A stretch of DNA of 47,585 nucleotides from contig JAGAMK010000024.1 in NCBI GenBank assembly GCA_017624735.1, positions 1 through 47,585 of the forward strand, in the 5' to 3' direction. The position numbers and the translations under genes were made by a program. Positions 23,683 through 32,611 of this stretch are shown here, piece after piece; the stretch's first letter is position 1, and every line of letters begins with the position of its first letter. The DNA comes from Clostridia bacterium (lineage in GTDB: Bacteria; Bacillota; Clostridia; Oscillospirales; Acutalibacteraceae). The notes beneath the pieces are model-generated. The model searched no databases. It saw only the letters and a program-made list of their open reading frames with translations, and was not told the origin of the DNA.

Positions 23683-24585
23683 TTGGGAAGATATTATTCG
23701 TTAAATGAATATTTAAAACAAACTTTTGGCGAAAAAGTGTATAAACTTGCATTGGATATAGGTTGTACTTGTCCTAATCGTGATGGCACTCTAGATACTC
23801 GGGGTTGTATTTTTTGTCATAACGGCTCGTCCCACTTTGCTGAAATTGGTGATAATATAAACACGCAGATTGAAAATGCCAAGAGCAGAGTTAAGAATAA
23901 GAGTAAAACCAACGAGTTTATAGCATATTTTCAAAGTTTTACCAACACCTATGGTGATGCCCGGTACCTTGAGGAAACTTTTAATACAGCAATTAAACGT
24001 GACGATATTGTTGCATTATCAATAGGTACAAGACCTGATTGTCTGCCAAACAATATTCTTGATATGCTTGAAAAATTAAATAAAATTAAGCCCGTTTGGG
24101 TTGAGTTGGGACTTCAAAGTACAAAGCCTGAAACTGTAGAATATATACGTAGAGGGTACGACAATTCTATATATGAAAATGCTGTAAAAGAACTGAAAAA
24201 ACGCAACATTATTGTCATAACCCATATTATAATTGGTTTGCCAAATGAAACAAAGACCGACATTTTTAATACTGTTGATTATGCAATCAAATGTGGTACT
24301 GACGGACTGAAACTTCAATTATTACATATTTTAAAAGATACAGATTTGTACGAAGATTTTAAACAAGGATTTGTAACACCATTAACACTGGATGAGTATA
24401 TGGATATTCTTTTTGATTGCATTGAAAGAATACCTGAAAATATTGTAATCCACCGAATAACAGGGGATGCACCTAAAAAATGTCTTGTTGAGCCACAATG
24501 GAGTGCTGACAAGAAAAAAGTGCTTAACACAATTAACAGAGAAATGGAAATAAGAAATATAATTCAAGGGAAGTGTGTAAAATGA
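23683..24585 (+). CDS. YhcC-type radical SAM protein (TIGR01212 family)
   Basis: A 300-residue cytoplasmic protein. The N-terminus YYSLNEYLKQTFGEKVYKLALDIG is typical of the family. The cluster cysteines appear as CTCPNRDGTLDTRGCIFCHNG (C-X11-C-X2-C type spacing), followed by QSFTNTYGDARYLEE, SIGTRPDC and ELGLQSTKPETVEYI. The biochemical role is not established. The start is TTG at 23683, preceded by GGTGAT; no better start is available. Its stop overlaps the next gene's start in ATGA, so translation of the two is coupled. Confidence 0.93.
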   Translation: MGRYYSLNEYLKQTFGEKVYKLALDIGCTCPNRDGTLDTRGCIFCHNGSSHFAEIGDNINTQIENAKSRVKNKSKTNEFIAYFQSFTNTYGDARYLEETFNTAIKRDDIVALSIGTRPDCLPNNILDMLEKLNKIKPVWVELGLQSTKPETVEYIRRGYDNSIYENAVKELKKRNIIVITHIIIGLPNETKTDIFNTVDYAIKCGTDGLKLQLLHILKDTDLYEDFKQGFVTPLTLDEYMDILFDCIERIPENIVIHRITGDAPKKCLVEPQWSADKKKVLNTINREMEIRNIIQGKCVK

Positions 24586-25706
24586 GTTGGGAATTTTCTT
24601 TACCTGTAAAAATTTATTTTGGAACAGATAAAATAAATGAGTTACCAAAGATAATAGAGGAATACGGATACGCAAAAGGTGTATTGGTTTGCTCAAACAC
24701 TCTTAAAAAGAATGGCGTAGCAGATGAAATTATAAAAAAATGTAAGGGTAAAATTGTAGCAGTTTTTAGCAATATAAGACCTAATCCAACGACTGATAAT
24801 GTTAATGATTGTGTTAAGGTTTTAAGAGAAAATAAAGCGGATTTTGCCGTTGCCTTGGGTGGTGGCTCACCGATGGACTGTTGCAAAGCAGCTTGTGCAA
24901 TTGCAAAGGGTGATGATGTAGTTGAAAGTTATCATACAGGCGGAAAACCCATTAATAAAGACGAAGTTATTCCAATGATTGCTGTTGCAACAACGAGTGG
25001 TACGGGTAGCGAAATTACTAATATCTCTGTTCTTACAGATTTAAGTAAAAATGTTAAATCAACTATGAATGACCCTTTGATGTATCCAAAAGCAGCTATA
25101 GTTGACCCAAGACTTACGTTGAGTGTTCCGCCAAAAGTTACAGCATCTACGGGGCTTGATGTACTCGCTCACGCACTTGAAAGTGTTTGGAGTGTTCTCC
25201 ATCAGCCTATTTGCGAAAGTTGTTCAGTTCACGCAACAAAACTTGTTTTTGAGTGGCTTTACAAAGCATATTGCGAACCTGACAATCTTCTTGCACGCGA
25301 AAAGATGGCAGAGGCATCAATCGTGGCAGGTGTGGCATTTTCTAATCCACGAACAGCAGGTAGCCATGCATGTTCATTTCCACTTACAAACCTTTATGGA
25401 GTTCCCCATGGTGAGGCTTGTGCAATGACTCTTGATTTCTTTACAAGATACAATGCAAAGGCAGAAGATGGAAGATTAAGCAAATTTGCACAGAATTGTG
25501 GCTTTAAAGATGCTTATGAAATGGCAGATGCTATTACTGAACTTAAAAAGAAGATGGGAATGGCTTGCACTTTGTCAGAAATTGGTGTAAAATCTAATGA
25601 GGAAATTGAAAAACTCACCGAAATGAGTATGACTCCACTCATGGAAAGAAATATGATACCACTTTCTTATGACGATATAAAAGCAATGTATCTTTCAATG
25701 ATGTAA
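24582..25706 (+). CDS. Iron-containing alcohol dehydrogenase
   Basis: A 374-residue cytoplasmic dehydrogenase of the group III family (BdhA/YqhD type). The Rossmann-like half has ALGGGSPMDCCKAAC, which binds NAD(P), and AVATTSGTGSEIT. The metal site is formed by Asp in STGLDVLAHALES with its following His, and by His residues in AGSHACSFPL and GVPHGEAC. It reduces aldehydes to alcohols or the reverse, and the substrate is unknown. ATG 24582 overlaps the previous stop and follows AAGGGAAG. It is the second gene of the operon. Confidence 0.94.
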   Translation: MSWEFSLPVKIYFGTDKINELPKIIEEYGYAKGVLVCSNTLKKNGVADEIIKKCKGKIVAVFSNIRPNPTTDNVNDCVKVLRENKADFAVALGGGSPMDCCKAACAIAKGDDVVESYHTGGKPINKDEVIPMIAVATTSGTGSEITNISVLTDLSKNVKSTMNDPLMYPKAAIVDPRLTLSVPPKVTASTGLDVLAHALESVWSVLHQPICESCSVHATKLVFEWLYKAYCEPDNLLAREKMAEASIVAGVAFSNPRTAGSHACSFPLTNLYGVPHGEACAMTLDFFTRYNAKAEDGRLSKFAQNCGFKDAYEMADAITELKKKMGMACTLSEIGVKSNEEIEKLTEMSMTPLMERNMIPLSYDDIKAMYLSMM

Positions 25707-25717
25707 GGGGACTGAAA

Positions 25718-27154
25718 ATGATTATACTTTTTATTGTTCTTGCAATCGTGTTGTGTTTAGTTGCAATCCTTGTTGCCAACACAATAATTGCAAAAAACAA
25801 GGCGAGAAAACTTGCTGAATTCAAGCCTTTTTATAATGATGAAGAAATTGAATATTACGTAACCCGTCTTCAAAAGATGATTCAATGCAAGACAGTTTCC
25901 GTCAAAGACAGTTATGATGATACAGAGTTTGCAAAACTTCGTAATGTTATGGAAGAGTTATTTCCTACATTACATAAGGTTGCCGAAAAAATGAATTTTT
26001 CTGACGATTGCTGGATATATAAAATCAAAGGCAAGGACGAAAACCGTAACATTATGCTTATGTCCCACCACGACGTTGTTGATGTAAGTGGCGAATGGGA
26101 ACACGAAGGATTTTCTGGTGAAATTGCTGACGGAAAAATCTGGGGCAGGGGAACAGTTGATACAAAAACGCCTCTTTTTGCGGAGTTTTCAGCACTTGAA
26201 GAACTTCTCAACGAGGGCTTTGAGCCACTTTGCAATATCTGGATTGGTTCATCTCACAACGAAGAACTTGGCGGTGACGGAATTCCAACAGCCTTGAAGT
26301 ATTTCCAAGAGAATAACATTACATTTGAAGTTATCCTTGATGAGGGTGGAGCACTTATTGAACCACCAATCGGCGGAATGGAAGCAGATAAATGTGGAAT
26401 GGTTGCAGTCCACGAAAAGGGAAGAATCAGTCTTATCTGTACTGCAACTGCTGATAACGGACACGCAAGTCTCACAGCAGCATCAAAAGCAACTCCCGTT
26501 GAAAGAATGTCTGCTTTTGTAAATGAAATTACAACTAACGATATTTTTATCCGTCGCATAAATCCTCAAGTTGAAGCAATGTTCAAACATTTAGGACCAT
26601 ATTGTGGTTTCCCTATGAATATGCTCTTTGCAAACTTGTGGCTTTTCGGTGGAATTATCAAAAAAGTAATGCCTAAAATAAATGCACAGGCAGGCGGACT
26701 TATCGGTACAACTTGTACATTTAATAATATTGAGGGTAGTACAGCATCAAAGAAATGTACTGCAAAAGCATTTGTTCGCCCTGTTGATGAAAAAGATTTT
26801 GAAGAAGACTTGAAAGCATTTAAAGAAATCGCATCAAAATATGACATTACAGTTGAAATGACTGAAGACAGCGAATATCACGGTCCTGCAGATATGTCAA
26901 AACCGCAGTTCCAATATACAATGAACTGTATCGGTGAGATTTTTCCACAATATCCTGCATCACCATTTATACTTCCTGCAGGTACGGATGCAAGAACACT
27001 TACTGATGTTTGCGAATGTGTACTTCGTTTTGCACCAATAAAACTTTCTGCACAGCAATTAGCATCAGTTCACGCTGAAAACGAGAATATTGATGTTGAC
27101 TCAGTTGCCAACTGTGTCGCATTTTATAAACACTTTATAAAAAATTATAAATAA
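25718..27154 (+). CDS. Membrane-anchored M20 family metallopeptidase
   Basis: A 478-residue protein. Residues 2-24 are an N-terminal helix (IILFIVLAIVLCLVAILVANTII), followed by a basic segment. The M20 metal ligands are in SHHDVVDV, GRGTVDTK (bridging Asp), SHNEELGG (catalytic and bridging Glu), ILDEGG and the C-terminal HAENENIDVD. The dimerisation domain lies at about residues 230-345. It resembles carboxypeptidase S-like and Xaa-dipeptidase relatives. Its substrate is probably a peptide or N-acyl amino acid. It starts 11 bases after the alcohol dehydrogenase gene. Confidence 0.92.
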   Translation: MIILFIVLAIVLCLVAILVANTIIAKNKARKLAEFKPFYNDEEIEYYVTRLQKMIQCKTVSVKDSYDDTEFAKLRNVMEELFPTLHKVAEKMNFSDDCWIYKIKGKDENRNIMLMSHHDVVDVSGEWEHEGFSGEIADGKIWGRGTVDTKTPLFAEFSALEELLNEGFEPLCNIWIGSSHNEELGGDGIPTALKYFQENNITFEVILDEGGALIEPPIGGMEADKCGMVAVHEKGRISLICTATADNGHASLTAASKATPVERMSAFVNEITTNDIFIRRINPQVEAMFKHLGPYCGFPMNMLFANLWLFGGIIKKVMPKINAQAGGLIGTTCTFNNIEGSTASKKCTAKAFVRPVDEKDFEEDLKAFKEIASKYDITVEMTEDSEYHGPADMSKPQFQYTMNCIGEIFPQYPASPFILPAGTDARTLTDVCECVLRFAPIKLSAQQLASVHAENENIDVDSVANCVAFYKHFIKNYK

Positions 27155-27166
27155 GGGAGATATATT

Positions 27167-27997
27167 ATGAGTAATTGGATTGACAACAAAACAGTAATTA
27201 TTACAGGCGCTTCTGCTGGTATCGGTAAGGGTGTTACAGAAACACTTATTAAAAAGCATAACTGTAAAGTTATCGGTATTGCAAGAAGTCAGGAAAAAAC
27301 AGAAAAATTTGTTGAGGAATTAGGTGAGTATGCAAAGAATTTCTCATACAAACTTTTTGATGTATCCGTTAAAGAAAACTGGTTTGAATTTGCAGAATAT
27401 CTTAAAGAAAACGATATTCATCCAGATGTTCTTATTAATAATGCAGGTATTTTGCCAAAGTTCAATAAGACACAGAATTACTCAATCGAAGAAATCGAAA
27501 GAGTTATGAATATTAACTTCTATTCAGCAGTTTATTCAATCAAAGCATTGTTACCAATGCTCCTTGAATCAAGCACACCTGCTATTATCAATGTTGCCTC
27601 TTCAGCGGCTTTAATGTCACTTGCAGGCACATCTACATATTCAGCAAGTAAAGCAGCTCTCAAGTCATTTACAGAGTCTTTAAGAGAAGATTTAAGAGGT
27701 AAATGCTATGTTTCAGTTGTTTGTCCGGGCTTTACAAAGACTGATATTTTCCGTAATCAGGATTCAAACACAGCAAAGGGCGAAAAGATGATTAACGCAA
27801 TCAGTACTGACTGTGACAAGATGGTTAAGATGATTTGCAACGGTATTGAGAATAAGAGAGAACTTATGATTTTCGGTTTTGATGCAGAGTTCATGAAGAT
27901 TTTTGGCAGATTAACTCCTGTACAGGGTGGACGACTTTTCAGTGCAGTTATGAAAATGTCAAAACTTCCATTGTTCGACGCAGTTTTTAAAGACTAA
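27167..27997 (+). CDS. Short-chain dehydrogenase/reductase (SDR)
   Basis: A 276-residue classical SDR. It has TGASAGIGKGV for cofactor binding, NNAG at the end of strand 4, catalytic Ser in NVASSAALMS, and YSASKAAL with the Tyr-X3-Lys pair, then CPGFTKTDIF. The C-terminal 50 residues extend beyond the minimal fold. The substrate is unknown. It is the last gene of the four-gene operon, starting 12 bases after M20 with GGGAGAT upstream, and it ends before a terminator that contains an inserted repeat. Confidence 0.94.
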   Translation: MSNWIDNKTVIITGASAGIGKGVTETLIKKHNCKVIGIARSQEKTEKFVEELGEYAKNFSYKLFDVSVKENWFEFAEYLKENDIHPDVLINNAGILPKFNKTQNYSIEEIERVMNINFYSAVYSIKALLPMLLESSTPAIINVASSAALMSLAGTSTYSASKAALKSFTESLREDLRGKCYVSVVCPGFTKTDIFRNQDSNTAKGEKMINAISTDCDKMVKMICNGIENKRELMIFGFDAEFMKIFGRLTPVQGGRLFSAVMKMSKLPLFDAVFKD

Positions 27998-28016
27998 TAA
28001 TTATAAACAATCATTT

Positions 28017-28098
28017 AATGGCGGGGTCTCTTGGCTCCCCTGAAAGGGGAGCTGTCATTTTCATAGAAAATGACTGAGGGGTTTCCCCGCCATTATTA
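28017..28098 (+). terminator. Terminator with a repeat in its loop
   Basis: AATGGCGGGG (28017-28026) pairs with CCCCGCCATT (28085-28094) and is followed by ATTATTTT. The 58-base loop holds GCTCCCC-TGAA-AGGGGAGC and GTCATTTTC-ATA-GAAAATGAC, plus a closing TGAGGGGTT. The outer stem matches the simple GCGGGG/CCCCGC terminators elsewhere in the window. Confidence 0.85.
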
Positions 28099-28111
28099 TT
28101 TTAAAAAATTG

Positions 28112-28136
28112 TGACCAAAATAGAATTTCTGCGTCT
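28112..28136 (+). promoter_or_regulatory. Possible ECF-type promoter of the sigma-serpin pair
   Basis: TGACC at 28112-28116 and CGTCT at 28132-28136 are 15 bases apart. They resemble the -35 'TGAAC' and -10 'CGTC' boxes used by many ECF sigma factors, which would make the pair self-activating. There is no good sigma-A promoter alongside it. This is an inference from motif resemblance. Confidence 0.5.
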
Positions 28137-28179
28137 ATATAAGTGAAAGGACTTTCAAATTAAAGTTGGGGGTGGATTT

Positions 28180-28737
28180 ATGGATGATGAAAGAATAATA
28201 GAACTTTATTGGCAACGAAATGAAAACGCAATCAGCGAAACAAAAGCTAAATATGGAAAGTATTGCTATTCTATCGCATACAACATTTTAAAGAATAATG
28301 AAGATGCAGAAGAATGTGAAAACGACACATATTTAGAAGTATGGAAAACCATTCCACCACAAAAACCAAAAATTCTTTCTGCATATCTTGGTACAATCAC
28401 CCGACGAAAATCAATTGATAAATGGCGTAAGAAAACGGCAGAAAAACGTGGTGGTGAGGTTCAGCTTTCTCTCGATGAACTCGAAAACTATCTTTCCGAT
28501 GACAAAGGTATATGTGATGAATTTATAGCAGAAGAAATGGCAAAGAAAATAGCTGAATTCTTAAGGACATTACCTGAAAAAGAATGTAATGTATTTTTGA
28601 GAAGATATTGGTATTTCGATTCCATAACAGAAATCTGTAACAGATACGGTTACGGACAAAGTAAAGTTAAAATGATGTTGAAACGAACGAGGGAAAAATT
28701 GTTTTCTTATCTTGAAAAGGAGGGAATGTTAATATGA
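28180..28737 (+). CDS. ECF-type RNA polymerase sigma factor
   Basis: A 185-residue sigma-70 family protein with only regions 2 and 4. Region 2 (about residues 20-90) includes YCYSIAYNILKNNEDAEECENDTYLEVWKTIP and the DNA-melting segment FLSAYLGTITRRKSIDKWRKK-like stretch. Region 4 (about 120-180) has LPEKECNVFLRRYWYFDSITEICNRYGYGQSKVKMMLKRTREKL, a helix-turn-helix that reads the -35 box. GGGGTGG precedes the ATG. Its stop overlaps the start of the membrane serpin gene (ATGA), the usual layout for a sigma factor and its membrane anti-sigma partner. The likely targets are its own promoter and unknown others. Confidence 0.93.
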   Translation: MDDERIIELYWQRNENAISETKAKYGKYCYSIAYNILKNNEDAEECENDTYLEVWKTIPPQKPKILSAYLGTITRRKSIDKWRKKTAEKRGGEVQLSLDELENYLSDDKGICDEFIAEEMAKKIAEFLRTLPEKECNVFLRRYWYFDSITEICNRYGYGQSKVKMMLKRTREKLFSYLEKEGMLI

Positions 28738-30293
28738 AATCAGATAAATTATTAGATGCTATTGGTATGATAGATGCTGATTTAATAGCACAGGCTGATA
28801 AAACGGTAAATAAAAGCAACATACGATATCTGAAATGGGTAGTACCTGTTGCAGCGACATTATTGATTGTGGTTGCAATTATTCCGTTTTTGAAACAAGA
28901 TAAACCTGATATTGATAATCCAATAATTGAGCAAACAACAGGTGGTGATAATTTTTCAGGAGGACAAACACAACCAAACGAAGATGAGCCATCAACAGAA
29001 ATTCCCGATTTGCCAATAATAATACCATCTCTTGATGACAATCCTTTAAAGCCTATGGTTTACAGCATAAAAAGGGCAGAATATCCTGAAATGGTTAAGT
29101 ACCCGTCCGATTGGATGAATTCGGATTGGGATAGTATGCAAGCATGGTATAACAGCAAAAAAGAACGTAGAAAATATTATGGTTCGGGAAAGAATCTGAA
29201 TATGTTCCTTACAAAAACTTTTAGTGAATTTCTTTCGGATTCAAATAATGAAAACAGACTTTATTCGCCCTTGAATGTGTATATGGCGTTAGCAATGACT
29301 GCTGAAATTACTGATGGAGAAAGTCGTCAACAGATTTTAGATTTGTTAGGTGCCGAAAGTATAGATGCTTTGCGTAAACAGGCGAATTCTATCTGGAATG
29401 CAAATTATAGTGATGATGGTGCAGTTACAAGCATTCTTGCAAGTTCAATATGGCTTAATAAGAGCATTAAGTTTAATGAAAAAACTCTTGAATTTCTCAC
29501 AACAAATTACTATGCATCATCATATCAAGGTCAAATGGGCTCGGATGAAATGAATATAGCATTCCGTAGTTGGTTAAATGAACAGACAGGTGGAATGTTG
29601 AGCAATCAGATTGACAATATGGAATTAGATGCAGAAACTGTTATGGCGTTAGCAACAACAATTTTTTATCAGGCAAGATGGGATTTAGAGTTTCAGGAAA
29701 AAAATACAGAAAAAGGCATTTTTCATTCTCCAATAGGGGATATAACCTGTGATTTTATGTGTCACAAGGAATACAATGATGATTATTATTGGGGAAATAA
29801 GTTTTCAGCAGTAGGCAGAAAATTGGCAAACAGCGGAAATATGTTTTTTATTCTTCCCGATGAAAATGTAAGTGTTAATGATTTGTTGTCAGACAATGAA
29901 GCATTATCGTTTATGGCATCAAACGGAAAATGGTCAAACAGCAAAAGAATAAGAATAAATCTATCTGCTCCCAAATTTGATGTTTCATCAAATATTGACC
30001 TCAAAGACGGGTTGATAAGCCTTGGAGTTACAAATTGTTTTGATAGCCGAAAATCAGATTTCAGTCCGCTTTGTAATAACGATGGTTTGAGCATTTCAAA
30101 GGTTGAACACGGTGTGAGGGTAACAATAGATGAAGAAGGTGTAGTTGCATCTGCTTTCACTGTGGAACCACTTGCAGGTTCAGTACCACCATCTGATGAA
30201 ATAGTTGACTTCATTCTTGACAGACCATTTATCTTTGTCATAACAAGTGAGGATGGCTTACCATTATTTACAGGTGTAGTAAATCAACCATAA
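28734..30293 (+). CDS. Single-pass membrane protein with extracellular serpin domain, putative anti-sigma partner
   Basis: A 519-residue protein. Residues 1-33 are cytoplasmic (MKSDKLLDAIGMIDADLIAQAD), like the short N-termini of ECF-linked proteins in Clostridia. Residues 35-53 are a transmembrane helix. Residues 54-105 form an acidic, Pro-rich linker. Residues about 150-519 form a serpin: LYSPLNVYMALAMTAEITDGES, then the reactive-loop hinge DEEGVVASAFTV, and the closing DRPFIFVITSEDGLPLFTGVV. Aligning the loop on its PP pair puts P1 at Gly or Ser, which would suit elastase- or subtilisin-like proteases. The small hinge residues needed for loop insertion are mostly present, so it could be inhibitory. 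Translational coupling to the sigma gene suggests an anti-sigma role, so protease attack outside could be signalled inside. Confidence 0.9.
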   Translation: MKSDKLLDAIGMIDADLIAQADKTVNKSNIRYLKWVVPVAATLLIVVAIIPFLKQDKPDIDNPIIEQTTGGDNFSGGQTQPNEDEPSTEIPDLPIIIPSLDDNPLKPMVYSIKRAEYPEMVKYPSDWMNSDWDSMQAWYNSKKERRKYYGSGKNLNMFLTKTFSEFLSDSNNENRLYSPLNVYMALAMTAEITDGESRQQILDLLGAESIDALRKQANSIWNANYSDDGAVTSILASSIWLNKSIKFNEKTLEFLTTNYYASSYQGQMGSDEMNIAFRSWLNEQTGGMLSNQIDNMELDAETVMALATTIFYQARWDLEFQEKNTEKGIFHSPIGDITCDFMCHKEYNDDYYWGNKFSAVGRKLANSGNMFFILPDENVSVNDLLSDNEALSFMASNGKWSNSKRIRINLSAPKFDVSSNIDLKDGLISLGVTNCFDSRKSDFSPLCNNDGLSISKVEHGVRVTIDEEGVVASAFTVEPLAGSVPPSDEIVDFILDRPFIFVITSEDGLPLFTGVVNQP

Positions 30294-30304
30294 CAATAAG
30301 CAAA

Positions 30305-30340
30305 ACAAAAAGAGGAGAGTGAAAACTCTCCTCTAATTTT
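30305..30340. terminator. Bidirectional terminator
   Basis: AGAGGAGAGT (30311-30320) pairs with ACTCTCCTCT (30325-30334) around a GAAA loop, with T-rich sequence on both strands. It separates the serpin gene from the convergent flavoprotein gene. Confidence 0.88.
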
Positions 30341-30354
30341 GTGTCTTTATTGAA

Positions 30355-32418
30355 TTATAATTTCATTGCAACGTCCCAAGCGCCCCAGATAACTGTACGA
30401 AGATTACCAACTTTGTTAGCATCGCCGATAACGTGTACGTGTTTTGCTTTTTCAGCAACAGGAGCAGGTTTGTAACCAACTGAAAGGATAACTGTGTCAG
30501 CTTCAACGTCGATTGTTTTGCCGTCTTTATCCATAATTGTAACACCATTATCACGGATTTCAGTTGTACGGCTTTCAAGATAAACAGGAACTTTGTTTGT
30601 CTTGAAGAAATCACGAAGATAACTTGTGTTAGCAAGAGCAACACCGGGAGTTGTAATAAGGTCATCCTGCATTTCAATAATAACAGGCTTCTTGCCCTGA
30701 AGATATAGTTCGTAAGCGATTTCACAACCTGTAAGACCACCACCAACAACTACTACCTTGTCACCTGCAAGTGAGTTGTCAAGAAGGAAATCAACTGCTT
30801 CAATTGCCTTTTCTGCACCTTTTACAGGAATCTTGTTAGCAACTGAACCAGTTGCAACGATAACCTCGTCAGCTTGGAGAGAAGCAATATCTTTAACCTC
30901 TGTGTTCATGTGAATTGTAATTGCATCATAGCGTTTGATTTCACGGTTGTACCATGCAATAAGGTCACGGTCTTTTTCTTTGTATGATGGAGCAGCAGCG
31001 GCAATAAATACACCACCGAGCTTGTCGCTCTTTTCGTAAAGGTCAACCTTATGACCACGTTGTGCACAAACCATAGCAGCTTCCATACCACCAATACCGC
31101 CACCGATAACAGCAATCTTCTTTGCTTTCTTAGCAGGTTCAATCTTGTATTTCTTTGACTGCATTGTCTTTGGATTAAGAGCACAACGAGAAAGTCCCAT
31201 TGTATCGAGAAGGTCCTGAGTATTTGCGTGACCCTTTGAAGATGAGAAGTTAAAGCAACCTGCGTGACAGCAAATACAAGGTTTGATTTCTTCAATTCTA
31301 TCTTCAATAATCTTTGTAATCCATTCAGGGTCTGTAAGAAACTGACGAGCAACACCAACACCGTCGATTTTGCCATCTTTGATGGCTTGAGCACCAACAT
31401 CAGGTTCCATTCTACCTGCACAAACAACAGGAATATCAACGAATTTCTTGATGTGTGCAACATCTTCAAGGTTACAGTTCTGTGGCATATACATTGGTGG
31501 GTGACACCAGTACCAAGAGTCATATGTACCATTGTCAGCATTAAGCATATCGTAACCTGCATCCTGAAGGTATTTAGCAGCCTTTTCAGATTCTTCCATA
31601 TCACGGCCAACTTCTGTGTATTCTTCACCGGGCATTGCACCTTCACAGAAGCCCTTCATCTTTGATACAGCAGAGTAACGAAGAGAAACAGGGTAGTCAC
31701 TACCACAAGCCTCTTTAATAGCCTTAACAACCTCAACTGCGAAGCGGTATCTGTTTTCAAAGTTTCCACCATATTCGTCTGTACGCTTGTTAAAGAATTC
31801 AATAGCAAACTGGTCAAGAAGATAACCTTCGTGAACAGCGTGAACTTCAACACCGTCAACACCTGCATCACGGCAAAGCTTTGCAGTCTTTGCAAATGCT
31901 TCAATGATTTCGTGAATCTGTTCCTTTGTCATTTCAGGACAGATAATATCGTGAGCCCAACGAGAAGGTTGTGGACTTGGAGATGCTAATTCGTGAGATG
32001 TGTCAAGAATTGGTTTAATAAGAGCACGTGTAAACTTGTTTCTGTGAAGAGGTGCTACGAGTTCAGTAATAGCCCAGCTTCTGCCCATACCTGCTGTAAG
32101 CTGAACGAATAATTTTGCACCTGTCTTATGGATTTCATCCATAAATTCTTTAAGTTCTTCGAACATCTTTGGATTCTGCCAAAGCCATTTGCCCCAGAAA
32201 GTATCACGAAGTGGTGCAATACCGGGGATGATAAGACCAACATTATTGTTAGCTCTTTCCAAGAAAAGCTTAGCAGCTTCCTTGTCAAAATGACAACCGC
32301 CAAGTTCAAACCAACCGAAAAGTGATGTACCACCCATAGGACACATAACAATACGGTTTTTGATTTCCACATTACCTATTTTCCAAGGTGTAAACAGTGA
32401 TTCATATTTTGAATCCAT
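30355..32418 (-). CDS. Old Yellow Enzyme-type NADH:flavin oxidoreductase with 4Fe-4S and FAD domains
   Basis: A 687-residue cytoplasmic enzyme of the 2,4-dienoyl-CoA reductase/trimethylamine dehydrogenase class. Residues 1-375 are an FMN barrel (FTPWKIGNVEIKNRIVMCPMG, then AGVDGVEVHAVHEGYLLDQF with its catalytic region, and VCAGRMEPDVGAQAI). The cluster cysteines are in CICCHAGCF and the later SRCALNP. Residues about 430-687 hold two dinucleotide folds, IAVIGGGIGGMEAAMVCAQRGH for FAD and VVVGGGLTGCEIAYEL for NAD(P)H. It probably reduces an enoyl or enone substrate; bile-acid enzymes BaiCD and BaiH share the same plan, but no specific substrate can be claimed. It has its own promoter and terminator. 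GAGGAGG precedes the ATG. Confidence 0.93.
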   Translation of the reverse strand: MDSKYESLFTPWKIGNVEIKNRIVMCPMGGTSLFGWFELGGCHFDKEAAKLFLERANNNVGLIIPGIAPLRDTFWGKWLWQNPKMFEELKEFMDEIHKTGAKLFVQLTAGMGRSWAITELVAPLHRNKFTRALIKPILDTSHELASPSPQPSRWAHDIICPEMTKEQIHEIIEAFAKTAKLCRDAGVDGVEVHAVHEGYLLDQFAIEFFNKRTDEYGGNFENRYRFAVEVVKAIKEACGSDYPVSLRYSAVSKMKGFCEGAMPGEEYTEVGRDMEESEKAAKYLQDAGYDMLNADNGTYDSWYWCHPPMYMPQNCNLEDVAHIKKFVDIPVVCAGRMEPDVGAQAIKDGKIDGVGVARQFLTDPEWITKIIEDRIEEIKPCICCHAGCFNFSSSKGHANTQDLLDTMGLSRCALNPKTMQSKKYKIEPAKKAKKIAVIGGGIGGMEAAMVCAQRGHKVDLYEKSDKLGGVFIAAAAPSYKEKDRDLIAWYNREIKRYDAITIHMNTEVKDIASLQADEVIVATGSVANKIPVKGAEKAIEAVDFLLDNSLAGDKVVVVGGGLTGCEIAYELYLQGKKPVIIEMQDDLITTPGVALANTSYLRDFFKTNKVPVYLESRTTEIRDNGVTIMDKDGKTIDVEADTVILSVGYKPAPVAEKAKHVHVIGDANKVGNLRTVIWGAWDVAMKL

Positions 32419-32463
32419 AAAAACACTTCCTCCTCAAATCTGAGCATAAATTTTTACATTATA

Positions 32464-32492
32464 AGTATATAAAAATATCTATTTTATGTCAA
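32464..32492 (-). promoter_or_regulatory. Promoter of the OYE-type flavoprotein gene
   Basis: On the minus strand TTGACA (32492-32487) and TATACT (32469-32464) are spaced by 17 bases. Confidence 0.8.
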
Positions 32493-32530
32493 GAAAATTT
32501 GTTAATAAAATAACAAGATACAAAAGATAG

Positions 32531-32597
32531 GGCGGGGATAAAACCCCGCCTGTGTTGTTTAGATATATATCGCGTAGTGGCAGGCTTCCATGCCTGC
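32531..32597. terminator. Two hairpins after the XRE regulator gene
   Basis: GGCGGGG-ATAAAA-CCCCGCC (32531-32550) matches other terminators of this genome but has only a weak T tract. GCAGGC-TTCCAT-GCCTGC follows at 32580-32597. TATATATCGCG between them recalls the hairpin array at 22158. Confidence 0.55.
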
Positions 32598-32611
32598 GTT
32601 AGAGGTTAAAA

